Part shown: piece by piece, positions 20,685 to 33,642 of the stretch
How positions within the stretch are numbered: position 1 is the stretch's first letter
How the letters are laid out: each line of letters begins with the position of its first letter
NCBI GenBank assembly: GCA_022495995.1
Contig: JAFEMH010000073.1
Coordinates: 836,001-900,000 of the forward strand
Origin: Adenophora triphylla var. japonica
Lineage: Eukaryota; Streptophyta; Magnoliopsida; Asterales; Campanulaceae
DNA length: 64,000 bases
Reading direction: 5' to 3'
Position numbers and translations under genes: made by a program
Notes under the pieces: generated by a model
Told to the model about the DNA's origin: nothing
Seen by the model: only the letters and a program-made list of their open reading frames with translations
The model's database searches: none

Positions 20685-20959
20685 GAAAATCAGCTACTTT
20701 GGTTCAGGTAAAGTTTTTAATCCAGTAATAAAGTCAAAGTGTTGTCATTTAATGTTGTCATATAACAAGAATCTCTTAAAGTTTTCCTCATACTGTCGTA
20801 GCGTAGCCCAAAGCTAGTTAGCAGGTTTCTTGATTTGTTATAGTACACATTCTCTGTTGGTGGCTTTAAAAACTTCTCTCCTACCTATACAAAACACACA
20901 AAATCAGCTACTTTGGTTCAGGTAAAGTTTTTAATCCATCAAAATTAAATAAATAAATA

Positions 20960-21189
20960 CTCCCTACGTCCCAAAATGTTTGTCCCATTTGACTTTTTTG
21001 TTGAACTTTGACCACAAATATATGACAATTTAATTATGTTCATGAAATTCTAAAAATTCCTATTGATTCACCATTAATAATATTATCAACAACTTTTAAA
21101 ATTTCATGAACATGATTAATCTCTCATAAATTTGTGGTCAAAGTTCAACAAAAAAGTCAAATGGGACAAACATTTTGGGACGGAGGGAG
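20960..21189. mobile_element. Stowaway-type MITE (230 bp), family B, unit 1
   Basis: CTCCCTACGTCCC and GGGACGGAGGGAG ends flanked by TA (20958-20959, 21190-21191). Inverted arms of over 50 bp contain GTCCCATTTGACTTTTTTGT and GTTGAACTTTGACCACAAA. Near-identical copy at 35091-35320, so it inserted before the unit duplicated. Confidence 0.93.
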
Positions 21190-21219
21190 TAATAAATAAA
21201 CAGAAGACATGCGATGTGG

Positions 21220-21830
21220 AATGTAACAAAGAAAGGGTCACCTTGAAAAGTCCACCTTGAACAAGTGCAAAGATGCGGCCAGATGTGACTACTCATGCTG
21301 CTAACCAATGAAAACATAGCTCTGGAACCAAAAGCGGCCACCATGTTGTCGCCATTGTTTAGTCGTGACAAGTTAAGGAAATTAAAATAACATGGCTACA
21401 GGAAATAGGAGATGTGTGTACAAGGACACTAATTAGATTTACGAATAAACAATGGAGAATGAGACAAGTCCCCACAGATTATAACTATATCCATGTAGCA
21501 ATTAGTTTCAAAGAGTTCTTGAGACAATACGACAAGAGCTCATATGAAGTACAACTATTTGCATCCCAAGAAGGCCCAAGTGTCTTGAGTTCAAACTGTT
21601 GGTGAAACAACATTATTCCATATGCCATCAATATATTTATACTCAGTGGTCCAGGTAAGTCATTGACCGCCAGAATTAAGAAATATGATTCAAAACAATA
21701 CCACAAATTATCAACCTTCATTTCATCAATCATTATTAGGAAGAGTGATGTCACCTGGGCGCAACATAAACATGAGAAATAACACAAGATAGTACCGTGC
21801 ACACATAACAATGCGAGGAATTAGAGATCA
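21220..21830 (-). other. Unrecognised conserved segment with a 108-codon open frame
   Basis: 21485-21811 on the minus strand is open for 108 codons (contains LAVNDLPGPLSINILM and FELKTLGPSWDANSC). 21220-21371 is open for about 50 codons (NGDNMVAAFGSRAMF). I recognise no family. The same frames are open in unit 2 (35617-35943 and 35350-35502), but the units are so alike that this is weak evidence of coding. It sits where several TPP2 exons are missing and may be captured foreign sequence. Confidence 0.35.
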
Positions 21831-23480
21831 AAATCAAGCAACCAAGTGAAGGACATGTAGCATAAGATATGTAACTCAACACTACGGACCCCTCGTGTAT
21901 AGGAGAAAACCCAGAAAAGATCAAGATATTAGAATATAATTTTTTCCCCTTTCTTCTCTAAATAGTTCAGAATGTTTTCGAAAGATTGTCAAGGGTGTAA
22001 TCCTTGCCTTCCAGATATACACTGCAAAAGATAACCACCAAAGAAACATAACTCTCCCGAAGGTTTACAGATAGCTATATAACGTGTGCACATGAATCTA
22101 AACCTAGACTCATCGAAAAAAAAATCATATAGGCAGTGGGGTTTTGAGAGAGACTCATCATCATTAGGCCTTCTAACATTTTGCATAATGTACTACTCTT
22201 GCAATTTGGATAATATTATACAGTATGTAGAGTTTTATGACACAAATATCGAAGAACTACTATTCAACAAATAAGCGGATAATGGATTCACAATCTAAAT
22301 AGTTTCAAGAGTTTAACTAAATTATAGTCGAGCGTCTAACAGGACGATTGCACTTCAGTAACTTTGCAAAAGTCCAGAACAATCAAGTTTATGCTCTGTG
22401 GACTCTTTAACTTGTGGCCCCAATGCAATATATTATTGTATTTTAAGTTTACGAAATCAAACCGGTCCCAATGGCAGTCATGGAGCTAGAATTTTTTTTT
22501 TTTTTAAAGGGAGGCAAAATAGTTTCATAAAGTAAATGGGGGCAAAAATAAATATAATGTAGTTTTTCCTTCCCACAAAATGGGGGCAAGTTTCAATATA
22601 TTGCACTAAAATCCCCAAAGTTTACAAGAAATATACTAGTGAAAAACAAAAAAAATTAATTAAAGGGGGACAATTGCCCCCCGTTTGCTACTCTGCTCCA
22701 TCAGTGCCCAATAAGTATGTGTTATTATTAAAAAATTATCCCTCTGTCCCACTACAAACTACACGCTTTTCCAATTAGGGCGTCCCACTACAAACTACAC
22801 ACTTCCTAAAACGGAAATGTTTTAATACTTTAATATCAATGGGACTCGCATGTCATACTCACAACAACAGTTCAATTGTTATTCTCTACCCCACTTTCTC
22901 TCTCCTACCTCTCTTTTCATACTAAAAACACCTATTCAAACTCTAGTGATAAATGAAGTAGATTTTTTAGCGAAATGACAATCATTGGAGCTTTCATAAT
23001 TCACCCTTTTGAGGATCATCTGATAGCATTCAAACTCTAGCTAAATTGGGCTAATTCCCAACCTAACAATATTTATTTGTGATATATGCCTCTGAATTCA
23101 CATAATATAGGGAGAATCGTGAGCATGTTGTTGCCAGGTTTTTGATCCCCGCACCCTCCAAAGTTGGGGTGGGGGAAGGGCTGCACCCCACAAAAAAAAA
23201 AACATTATATATCAATATAATAAGAAATTGCATAAAGCCATACCTTGACTGGACATCGTCCTTGCCTCTTAATCTTTTCATAACACAAGTTATGACTGCA
23301 TTAACACCCGTCATAAGTCAACATTAAAAATGTGAGCCTGTATCAAGGGTCCCTCAGCAAGCGCCTGTAAGCATAGCAAGTCATTTGTAACACCTGACTC
23401 AGAATTTGCCATCAGTTAACCAGCTTCAACTTTCTATATGGCATATGAACTCAGTGGCATAAATTTGAATCTGTCTCATA
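21831..23480. other. Unit spacer, no gene; Stowaway fragment at ~22735-22980
   Basis: AT-rich. CCCTCTGTCCCACTACAAAC at 22739 is a Stowaway-like terminus, but its partner is not clear. T-rich and CCCC-rich short tracts near 22495 and 22678 vary in length against unit 2 (36620, 36806). No exon recognised. Confidence 0.5.
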
Positions 23481-23489
23481 ACTTTTTTC

Positions 23490-25400
23490 CATCAAGCCAT
23501 ACAACAGCATCAATAACAGGACCCTTGTCATCGTATCTCTAAGATAATCAAAAAAATTATAAGAGAAAACACAAAAATTGAAAGAAGGAACATTTATCTG
23601 ATATAATTAGACCTTACCTCAGCTTGCTTTCGCAAATAATCAACTTAATTTAGTAGGTCCTCGCGAGTTCTTTTCAAATTTGCCTCATCGTATGTTTTTG
23701 TTAGCGATAAACTTGTTTCGTCGTTCCAATATAATAATCATACACACAGGTATAAAAGAAAGTTAAGAGATGAAAACCCAAGGAGACTCTTCACCATTAA
23801 CGAAGCCTGAAATTTTAGCGATGGAGGACAGATCTGACTCATAAGGTGTATATAAAATTAAGGTGTTGTGTGTGGATAGGATAGGAGAGAGAAAGTGGAT
23901 TAGGGAATAATAAGTGGGTAGTTGTTGTGAGTATGACAAGTGGGCCCCATTATTTAAAGAGTATTAAAAACTTTCCATTTTGGGATTTTGCAATTTTAAG
24001 TGGGGACACCCAAAATGTCAATTTTTGCAATTTCAAATGGGGCGGAAGGAGTATTAAAGAAATTACAACTAACCATCAGATTATTTAGCTAGTTATGCAG
24101 TAGAAGCAGCAGCACAATATCAGAAAACAAATGAAGGAAACCAAACGCTGAAACAAGTAAAAACAGAAATTGAGACACAAGGCGCTGCTACAGAACGAAC
24201 ACAGGGTAACATACATGTGACAATGAAGAGAATGTACCCAATGTGTTCTTTAGCTAGTTATGCAGCAGGAGCAGCAATATTGACACCTAATCAAACTCAT
24301 ATACCTGTTTCACAGATTCAGCTATTGCTTCCTGGTTTTTCTCACCCCATGTTTACTTTCTTTACTTCTGCACAGGATAAAACACAAACTGTAATATAAT
24401 TGCAGAAATTTTCTTATAGTATCTGCAACATTAGAGATGAAGATAAACCGCACCTTTAGACGGGAGGTTAAAGTGTCTGTGAAAAGCTCATATACCAACT
24501 TACAACTCACATGCCAGCCCCCTGAAGGATTACTTCAAGAAGAATTTTCAACAACAGAAGCCCCTAGAATAGATTGTTACAAAAACAAATTTAGAAAGCC
24601 TTAGGATCAGAACAAATCTCCTATGTAATTGAAGGAAGAAAGGAGGGGAAGGGAGAGGGGGTGGAACTGAAACAACTTTATATAAAACAAACTATTACAT
24701 ATGTGATGTTCAATAATTGCTAAGAGAGATTAACTATGAAGCAGTGGTGCGTGAAGTGCCTGAGGCTCCACGAATAAAACCATCTGATATCATCCTTCAC
24801 CACAGTTGAGGTATCAATATCACCACTCCCGGTGCTGGGGAAGAAGAGATGAGAGAATTAGGAAGATTTCAGACAAAACTTACTGCGGCTAACAGAAAAA
24901 TCATTTCTATGTGAACATTGTTATAATGTACCAATCAAGAATGTCTAGAACTTTAGGAATCCCAATTGATGTCAATTGCAGTCCTGCTGCAGTTGGGTCC
25001 AGACTAGTATCAGCAAACAAGTAACAGTGCAGTGACGAGCCATTACCACACCACGCCATCAAAGGATCAGTAACTTTAAGTGATCAACATTACTAGCAAG
25101 TCTTATTTGATGGGGTGCCACTCTTTGCACCCATCACTTTTCTATTTCCTAATTAATGTACAGTAACATAGTTCACACATAACACAACTTTAGAACTTTT
25201 ATGGTGCAGTAAGCTGCATCTTCAGAGAAGAAATGGTGAAGGGAGTTTGGTAAATGTTGTCCGAATTTAGTGTCTTCATCCAACTCCCTTCATCAATTTC
25301 TCTCCAAAAATTGCAGCATTAATTAGATCACGTGTGCTGCAAGTAAAGGTAACATCAAAACTTATTAAACAGGATGAGTACACAATAGAAACTCGAACAA
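23490..25400 (-). pseudogene. TPP2-like: TPP2 pseudogene pass, unit 1 (right part)
   Basis: Read downward from 25400: DLIN scrap (25325-25395) joined to an exon-2 intron piece (25260-25320); Asp exon at about 24935-25017 (DTSLDPTAAGLQLTSIG, PKVLDILDW, no stop, but acceptor CAG is now CTG); STGSGDIDTSTVV exon (24755-24835) with a 1-nt insertion; YKLVYELFTDTLTSRLK exon (about 24440-24560) with a TGA for Trp; EKNQEAIAESVKQ exon (about 24310-24376) with two TAA codons at its start; TREDLLN, stop, VDYLRKQAE (about 23615-23700); YDDKGPVIDAVVWLDG (about 23490-23545). The order is that of the gene. Near-identical to 37633-39540. Confidence 0.85.
23845..24051. mobile_element. Right part of Stowaway family A MITE (5' truncated)
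   Basis: GTGTATATAAAATTAAGGTG to GGGGCGGAAGGAG matches the right two-thirds of 5047-5319, followed by TA. Same fragment at 37980-38186. Confidence 0.8.
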
Positions 25401-25439
25401 TGACAAATACCATCGCAAGATTACAACCACATGTATGCA

Positions 25440-26002
25440 AACATCCACAAAAGATAAGATTCACATTTGGATGGAAGGCTGTAGCAATACCAGCAACATG
25501 AGTGCCGTTGGGGTCGCTATCTGTTACAATACTTAAGATGTTACCATCATCATACACATTGGCTACAAAACTACAGGCATCTAACGTGCTTAAATGCCAA
25601 ATTTGTGCTCAAACCTGCAAGGTTAGTTTCAAGGAGTCAGTTAAACCTAATAAGTGGAGTAACTAACTTATAATTAGTTAGGGAAATGAAATCAGAAAGC
25701 TTTCCACACTTGGGGTGGTCATCCTCAAGACTCTGTGTATCAACACCAACCCTCCACGAATCTCCATTGTGCCATAGGACAGGATAAATAAGAGGACCCA
25801 TGTCAAGGTAGAGCTCAAACACAAAGACATGGTCATACATAGGACAGAAAAAAAAAAAAAGAAAAACACAAAAGTATGGAAGAATAAAAACTTTATCTAA
25901 GACATTTATACCTAACCTCAGTTTGCTTTCGCAAATAATCAACTTTACTTTCTAGGTCCTCGCGAGTCTTTTTCAAGTTTTCCCATTGACTCTGGTATGC
26001 TC
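25440..26002 (-). pseudogene. TPP2-like: TPP2 exons with His-to-Asn, unit 1 tail
   Basis: 25917-26002: TRED linker exon, 86 nt, one base shorter than its 87-nt copies (CCC instead of CCCC), hence out of frame. About 25680-25835: VLWHNGDSWRVGVDTQSLED exon, open. 25450-25630: [31 protein letters not shown]. Here CAC for the catalytic His is AAC (Asn), and a 1-nt loss before LDAC shifts the frame. Then the DLIN scrap at 25325-25395. Confidence 0.85.
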
Positions 26003-26447
26003 CTACAAAAAATAAGAAACTTGTTTCAATTATACCAGAACATGATAAGATCACAAGTCTAGAAGAGGCATACAACCAAAAAGTGATAACTACAGGGTGG
26101 AAAGGCCCATCCAATTTTGTATAGAAACCCACAGAGATCCTTCGCCATCAATGGAAAAAAAATCTCTTCATATGCCCCCTACCTACCATGTAAGCCTTTC
26201 TCAAAAGTGCAGACAAAATAGACAAACTAAATCATGATATGCAAATGAAGTACGAACACATGCAAAGAAATAACAACATAAACCCACGTACTCCTCAAGG
26301 AGAAGCTCTGGAGCCAACTATCGCGTAAAGAGACCTATCGATTACTACATCTCCTTTATATCCCCATTCACAGTCAATGCGGGATATTCCTGATGAGACA
26401 TGATAATTTGTACATATTTGCACAGGTAACTGGTATAGTAACGTAAT

Positions 26448-26631
26448 ACTTCCTTCGTCCCATTTGAAATTGCAAAAAAAAAAAAAACCGTCGTACACGC
26501 AGATTAAGAGAGTGTATATAAAATTAAGGAGTTGTGTGTGGATAATGGGATAGAAGAGATAAAGTGGGGCAGGGAATAATACGCGAGTAGTTGTTGTGAG
26601 CAAGACAAGTGGGCTCCATTATTTAAAAAGT
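26448..26631. mobile_element. Stowaway family A MITE, cut at the unit 1/unit 2 junction
   Basis: Matches 40591-40773 from the left end, then jumps at TTTAAAAAG/TTTGACACC directly to the start of unit 2. The right end of the MITE and about 230 bp after it are missing compared with the unit 2/unit 3 junction. Confidence 0.8.
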
Positions 26632-28495
26632 TTGACACCTAATCAAACTTGTATACCTGTTTCACAGCTTCAGCTATTGCTTCCCGGTTTTTCTCACCCC
26701 ATGTTTTCTTTCTTTGCTCTTCCACAAGATAAAACACACAAAAACAGTAATAAAGTCTGGCAGCAATGTAGATTTTCCATAACTCATAGTATTAATTAGA
26801 TCACGTGTGCTGCAAGTAAAGGTAACATCAAAACTTATTAAACAGGATGAGTACACAATAGAAACTCGAACAATGACAAATACCATCGCAAGATTACAAC
26901 CACATACGAAGGATGAATAATATCATCGCAAATAACCACTATATAAAGGACGACGACACAATAGTTTCTAAAGGGAAGCCCAGGTATATGGTGTTGATTA
27001 TAATGGTTTTTATCCTAGTGTAAAGCTAATTATTAGCTTGCCTTCTAATTTATTTAAAGTTGTTTCTACTTATTGGGTCTTATATACGTGAAATCATGTA
27101 TCTTCACGATGATTTACAAGAATAAGTTTACATAGAACAACCTTCGAATTTGTTGCTAGAGGGGAGAAGGGATAAAGTGTGCATGCTAGCATAACAAAAT
27201 CTGGCTTGGCTAAGGAACTACTACCTCATAAATTCCTATGCTGATACTTGTCGACCATTTGTCTAATGAAAACTTGGAGTTAAGAATATATAATTGACCA
27301 CAAACTTATTACGTTACATAGCAGTGGGTTAATGGATAATGATCGACACAAGAATCATTTTTCACATACATATAGAGGAGTAAATTGAGATTGTTTTGAA
27401 AATCCAGTTAAGGGTGCTAATAACTAATAATAACTTTCCCGAATACGATAAGGATCATAATGACTATTAACGAGAACATATAGCTTATGGGATGAAAATT
27501 TCCAGCAAATGTCTAATGAATTTTGTGGACTGTGCCATACCTCAACAGCAACTATTAGCGCTCGTGTCAAGCCTGTCCCTGTTCCCATTGAACCTAAGCA
27601 AGAGTCTCCAATTTTACATGATATTAACTGCGCCTCAGTTGCAACTCCATTAAGAAGAGGTTCCTGCGGGAAATCATACTTTTAGTGGCAGTTAGTTTAT
27701 CCATGTCGATAAAGTGTAACACATGTATGTAAACATCCACAAAAGATAAGATTGTCTTACATTTGAATGGAAGGTAGTCGCAGTACCAGCAACATTAGTG
27801 TCGTGGGGGTCGCTATCTGTTACAATAATTAAGATGTTGCCATCATCATCCACGTTGTCGACAAAAATACAGGCATCTAACGTGCTAAAAACGTCAAATT
27901 TGTGCTCAAACCTGCAAGGTTGGTTTCAAGGAGTCAGCTAAACGTTTTAAGTGTTCATAATTTGAAATTGTAGTTGAAACTCTGTTGTGAGATGAATACA
28001 AACTTCAATTGTAGTTGCAAATGTACTTGCACCAAAAAAAATGATGATGTACATGATAACATGAACTAGAAACCTAAAGAGACTGACAGCTTTCATGTGA
28101 CTAAATAACAACAACAAAAAGCCTTAATCCCTTAATGATTTGGGGTCGGCTAACATGAATCGTCATACAGAAACGTCAACGAAACAAGGTGAAAAAAAGT
28201 TAAAAATAATGATAAATAAAACATGAAAGCTAAAAAGAAATTTAATAGAAGAAATTTAAAATAAGAAATAGGTGGGAATAAATTTTAACGAAGAAATAGG
28301 TGAGGAAATTTTGGAAAGAAAAAAAAAGCAAGCTTTTGTGTGACTGAATCGCTAAAATTCCCTTACAACCAAGGAGACATGATGCCATATTGAATCACAA
28401 AGCAAAGAAGATTTTAGTGAGTTGAATAACAGAATGATAAAAGTTTAATTACAGGCACTGGATGTGCTGTGTAAGTAGTGAAGTTATGGAGGAGG

Positions 28496-28531
<36 letters not shown>

Positions 28532-28654
28532 AAACTTGATTTCCTAGATTGACCGATACTTATCTTATAATTAATGGATGGGAAATTAAAGGACTTATGA
28601 ATGTATTCGTGCGCCCTGTAAGATATTTAAACAATGAAAAATTAAACCAAAGAT

Positions 28655-28846
28655 AACCATATTGCAGCAACCACCATTGCACTAACGAGCAATGCAACTC
28701 CTTCAGAGGCCGATGGAGAAGCCATTGATGTTCCATTCATAAACAAGACTCGTTGGAGAGTCCATCGAAGAACAGGAGCCATAATCCCACCAGGAGCACT
28801 AACAGAGATCCCAAGATCCGCATCAGTTGTCGGCCCTCGACTAGAC
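28655..28846 (-). pseudogene. TPP2-like: TPP2 active-site Ser exon, unit 2
   Basis: Open with SSRGPTTDADLGISVSAPGG and NGTSMASPSASEG. One residue differs from unit 1 (VLFMNG here, VMFMNG there). Nucleophile Ser kept. Confidence 0.88.
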
Positions 28847-29938
28847 CTGCATTCCTCTCAGCCAATTATTTGCGTTATTAAAACATGAAGATCGTTTCCA
28901 AGTTCTTAAGTATAAATAGACAAACAAAAAAAAAAGATCTGAATGCTACGACAAAAGTAGAAAAGGACAAGAGTAAAAATAGAACCTGAACACTGCCTCA
29001 CCCTGAGCATTTAAATCCCAACAGAAAGATATACCAAGTATATTCAAATCCTTCGAAAGGAGGTTCAACTGAAGTATGATCCTGAGCAGCCAGTGTCCTA
29101 GAATATTCATCAGAGTGATAGTAGGATTTGTTTAATGTTTTTCAGATAAATTGGCTGACAACTAACTGTAGTTTCATAGTCAACTTGCCATTACATGAAT
29201 GTAACATCTGCTGTGAAAAAACACTAATTGGTTAAGTGCGACTTTAAAAACAAGAATTGTAAAAATGCCCCCTTACACAGATCTTAAAGTCAAGACATTT
29301 TTAATTTGGTTAGACATGTGTGCTTTTACAGCAATAACAAAGATGATACAACAAACACAATCAAATATTCATAGTGATGCAGCCTGTTGCAGTTAATTCA
29401 TGACGGAAATAAATTTAATCAAATTTGCGTAATAACCTACATCCATAATCCTTTAAGGACTAATTCTTCTTATACCCCTCAAAAAGTGTGGCTGCCAACC
29501 CCAACAGATCATACATTAATTGTGTCATAGGTTTGATACAAAGAAAAACTAATACTTTATGTTCTAGTCCTAAGCAAGCCATCAAAATCCTTCAAGTGAA
29601 TAACGTTGACACAAATAACATAAAACAATTTAAATTGTAAACTCTTGCATAATTAGATCCTAAAATAACGAGCAAAATAGCATATTTATTGATGAATAGT
29701 TACCATAGAGAGCATAAGTCAACAGCAACTATTAATGCTCGTGTCAAGCCTGTCCCTGTTACCATTGAACCTAAGCGAGAGTCTTCATTTTTACATGATA
29801 TTAACTGCGCTTCAGGTGCAACTCCATTGAGAAGAGGTTCCTGCGGGGGAATCATACTTTTAGCGGCAGTTAGTTTTTCCATGTCAATAAAATGTAACAC
29901 GTGTATGTAAACATCCACAAAAGATAAGATTGTCTTAC

Positions 29939-30088
29939 ATTTGGATGGAAGGCAGCAGCAATACCAACAAGATGAGTGCCGTGGGGGTCGCTATCTGTTA
30001 CAATACTTAATATATTGCCATCATCATCCACATTGTCGACAAAAGTACAGGCATCTAACGTGCTAAAAACGCCAAATTTGGCTCAAAC
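29939..30088 (-). pseudogene. TPP2-like: TPP2 His exon with intact HGTH, unit 2
   Basis: Reads LDACTFVDNVDDDGNILSIV and [13 protein letters not shown]. Donor AAT/GTAAGA kept; TGA directly after the acceptor as in unit 1. Confidence 0.82.
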
Positions 30089-30728
30089 CTGCAAGGTTGA
30101 CACCTTATCAAACACATATAGCTGTTTCACAGCTTCAGCTTTTGCTTTCCGTTTTTTCTCACCCCATGTTTTCTTTCTTGGCTTCTCCACAAGATAAAAG
30201 ACAAACAGTAACATAATTGCAAAAAAAAAAATACTGTATCTGCAACATTAGAGATGAAGAAAAAGCGGACCTTTAGAAGGGAGGTCAAAGTGTCTGTGGA
30301 AAGCTCATATCCCAACTTATAACCCAAGTGCCAGTCCCCCAATGGATTGCTCCAAGAAGAATTTACAACAAGAGAGAAATAGATTGTTACAAAAACAAAT
30401 TTCGAAAGCCTCAGGGTCAGAACAAATCCCCTATGTAATTGAAGAAAGAAAGGAGGGGAATGGGTGAAACTGAAACAACTTTATATAAAACAAACTTTTA
30501 CATATGTAATGTTCAATAATTGCAAAGAGCGATTAACTATGAAGCAGTGGTGCGTGAAATACCTGAGGCTCCACGAATACAACCATCGACATCAGCCTTC
30601 ACCACAGTTGAGGTATCAATATCACCACTCCCGGAGCTGGAAAAAGAGAGATGAGAGAATTCGGAAGATTTCAGACCAGAGGGATTACAGAAATATGATT
30701 TCTAAGTGTAAACATTGTCGTAATGTAC

Positions 30729-30807
30729 CAATCAAGAATGTCTAGAACTTTTGGCATCCCATCTTATGTCAATTGCGGTCATGTTGCAGCTGGGTCCAGA
30801 CCAGCAT
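30729..30807 (-). pseudogene. TPP2-like: TPP2 active-site Asp exon, two stop codons (unit 2)
   Basis: DAGLDPAAT, stop, PQLT, stop, DGMPKVLDILDW. The second stop (TAA) is shared with unit 1. The first (TGA for Gly) is shared only with unit 3. Splice borders and the catalytic Asp are intact. Confidence 0.87.
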
Positions 30808-31090
30808 CTGCAAACAAGCAACAGTGCAGTGACCAGCCATAACCACACCACACCATCAAAGGATCAGTAAGGTTAGGTGATCAACATTACTAGCAAGTCC
30901 TATTTGATGACACAACTTCAGAAGTTTTATGGCGCAATAAGCTGCATCTTTAGAGAATAAATGATGAAGGGAGTTTAGTAAAATGTTGTCCAAATATAAT
31001 GTCTTCATCCAACTCCCTTCATCATCTCCTCACTGAAATTGCAGCATACAAAAATTGACATTGAAAAGAGATAAGCAACTAAGAAAGTAC

Positions 31091-31327
31091 CAAAGATAGC
31101 AATAGCTACTCCGCGGCCATCAAACTCGGGGTGAGCTTCAATGAACCGATCAGCGCCAATCTCCTTCTCCGGCATGAGCGAGGCTAAAAAATAGGCACCT
31201 TTTTTCTTAAAATGTTTCCTTTGATCGGAGAAAACAAAGCTGATAAGTCACCTCTGGAGCTTTTGTCTTTATCGTCGGAAGAGAGACTCCGAACAATTTC
31301 CTGAACATCTTGTGAAGTGACCGCCAT
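31091..31327 (-). pseudogene. TPP2-like: TPP2 N-terminal exon, unit 2, slipped A-run
   Basis: ATG at 31327; same sequence as 16963-17200 except that the A-run after NILR has 6 A instead of 7. The frame therefore ends at a TAG right after KKVPIF. The exon is 237 nt against 238 nt in unit 1. Confidence 0.85.
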
Positions 31328-31379
31328 TTTGATAGAATGTTACGACGAGCGTTCTGCCCAGGGCGAATTATATCAGTGT

Positions 31380-31451
31380 GAAAATCATGAGAGAGAAGAA
31401 ATTTGGAGGGGGAAATGATAGGGACGGAGTTGAGGAAGGCGGAGGGGACTC

Positions 31452-31492
<41 letters not shown>

Positions 31493-31690
31493 GGAAGGCG
31501 AGGGAATGAGGGCAGGAAGAAGGAGCGAGGAGGGATTATATAATCGCTAGGATTATGTCCGTTGTTAATACGGTCAAATGCAATCTTAACACGGTCAAAT
31601 GCAATCTTAGTTAGTACGTAAGCTAAAATCCGCAAAGATTCTTGACTAAGCAATCCAATCCAACCCAACAGTCATTACCGTCCATGGCCC
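31380..31690 (-). promoter_or_regulatory. TPP2 5' leader and putative promoter, unit 2
   Basis: ATTATATAAT at 31535-31544, (GT)n-(GA)n at 31451-31493 and two copies of the 22-bp repeat at 31567-31609 (one with a C for T) parallel unit 1. Confidence 0.55.
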
Positions 31691-32003
31691 AATTCATCTA
31701 TGGGCTTGGTCAATTTAATTACAGAATAGCCTAATTTAATTTTAGAATAGCCCAATAATTTAATTCAAATTTCAATTTTTTAAGCCAATAATAAAACGAA
31801 ATTTTGTAAAATATCTGTTTTTTTCTTTGAACGTTGAAATGATGTTTTTTAAAAATGTGCGTTGACATTTTGTAAATAAATGAAACTTATTAAAACATGC
31901 TCTAAAAGATTTCAACACTATCTCTAACACTTTTCAACATTAGTACCGACACTTTTTAATATTATTCCTCGATTTCGTCTCAATATTTATAGGGGCCCTA
32001 TAC

Positions 32004-32065
<62 letters not shown>

Positions 32066-33630
32066 GCCTTTAATATTTTAAATTAAAAATTACACAATGC
32101 AATGAATGCAACAAATACTGAAGTAATGATTGCAAATAATTCAATAAAATATATTAAATATATAATCAAATTTTCTAATTAAGTTTGAAAAATTGAATAA
32201 TGACGGTTGAAAAAATAGAATGAAAGCCCAAACTAAGAAAAGAATGGATGGAAGGGGAGGGAAGCCCAAAATGAGAAAGACCAACTAAAGAAAAAATACT
32301 CTACATTTTTTGGGATGGGAATCGAACTCAGACCAACTAGATCACTACATTTCTCTATAATTAATCAGGATATAATATATATGATAAAACTAAATAATTT
32401 GGAACCCTTAAATTTTTGGACCCTATACAATTGGGTCGGTAGCACGTGCCCAAAATCGGGCATACTTTCCCTTGCACTCTTTTTCTAGTACTGGATTGTT
32501 TATCCTTAAACACCGATACATTTATCACTCTCCCTGCGCATTTCATTACTATGTCCGACTCTTTTCATAAAACTCACTAGTCACCGGCATTAAAACTCAA
32601 AACGAAAAAGATTTTCTTTACATCTAAATGTGGCACAATTTATGAGAAAAACCCTAAAAAAATTAGTATTCATGTAAGAAAAAAAAATTGGTCAAAAATT
32701 AAAAAAAAAAATCTAAAAATTTACCTCTGGAGAAACACTAAAAATTAATTAAATTAAGAGGGTGAAAGTGTGTTTTACAAAACTATTTTTAACTTGTTGG
32801 AGGAAGGTTTAAATTGGAATAAATATTATGATAGAAGATTTTTTTATGCAAATTATTTATGTTGAAGGTTTAAATTGAAATGAGAAAACTTGTATATGTT
32901 TTTCTTGAAACTATCTCTTAAAATAATTAGTTTCAATCAAATGGATTTTTCATAATTGCCTTGATAAATCATATGCAATCAAATACTCCATTTATCATAG
33001 ACAAAATATGTTTAACCCCCGGCCCAAAGTATATTTTCACTTTTCACCTCAGTTTGAAAAGTCGATTTGATTGTTATTCGTATCTAAACTTTCAAATCGT
33101 CACACTCTACACCTCTCGCAGACCGGTTATTAGTTCCAAGCAAATGTTTTAATCCCATAGTTTATTAGTAAATTTTAAGGTTAGGCAAAGCACTAAAAAA
33201 ATGTGTGCTTTTACAAAGAATAACAAAGATGATACAATAAACACAATCAAATATTCATATTGATGCAAAGATGTTGCGGTTAATTCTTGACGGAAATAAA
33301 TTTAATCAAATTTGAGTAATAACCTACATCCATAATCCTTTCAAGACATTTAAGAAAAGGCTAAAATTTAAATAAATCCCGTTCCTCCGTCGATGTGCAT
33401 AGGTAACAACACTACTAAAAGATCATTATTACGTAAGAAACATCATAAATAATGCACACCAAAATACATGGTAAAAACGATTTCTCGGAATGAAAGTAGA
33501 GGAGGTTGATTCTTAACATCCTTAGACTTAGTAATAGTCACTGTCCGTGCTATGGAGCTTTGCAATCTATCTTATTGAGTCGTATAACTGTGAAAGCATG
33601 TATCTTCGCGATGATTTACAAGAATGGGTT
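31691..33630. repeat. Unit spacer with (AT)n tract, unit 2
   Basis: Copy of 17561-19500 with an AT microsatellite at 32008-32061. No coding supported. Confidence 0.75.
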
Positions 33631-33642
33631 TGCATGGAGCAG

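Larger units (their letters stand above)
26657..31327 (-). pseudogene. TPP2-like: TPP2 pseudogene, unit 2 (left part)
   Basis: Exons read downward: exon 1 plus exon 2 fused (31091-31327); Asp exon (30729-30807); STGSGDID (30563-30636); WHLGYKLGYEL (about 30272-30370); KPRKKTWGEK (about 30097-30187); HGTH exon (29939-30088); [13 protein letters not shown] (29719-29840); Ser exon (about 28655-28846); damaged HGTH copy reading DPHDTN (about 27760-27912); [13 protein letters not shown] (27541-27663); DLINTMSYG (about 26746-26812); EEQRKKTWGEKN (26657-26723). Same scheme as unit 1 but without the 16.0-16.9-kb insertion and the 585-bp duplication. It carries extra lesions in exon 1 and the Asp exon. 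Confidence 0.87.

Noticed and set aside
26657..31327. A functional TPP2 gene in unit 2 or another unit
   Set aside because: Every unit has stops in the Asp exon, lacks the C-terminal half and has exons out of order.
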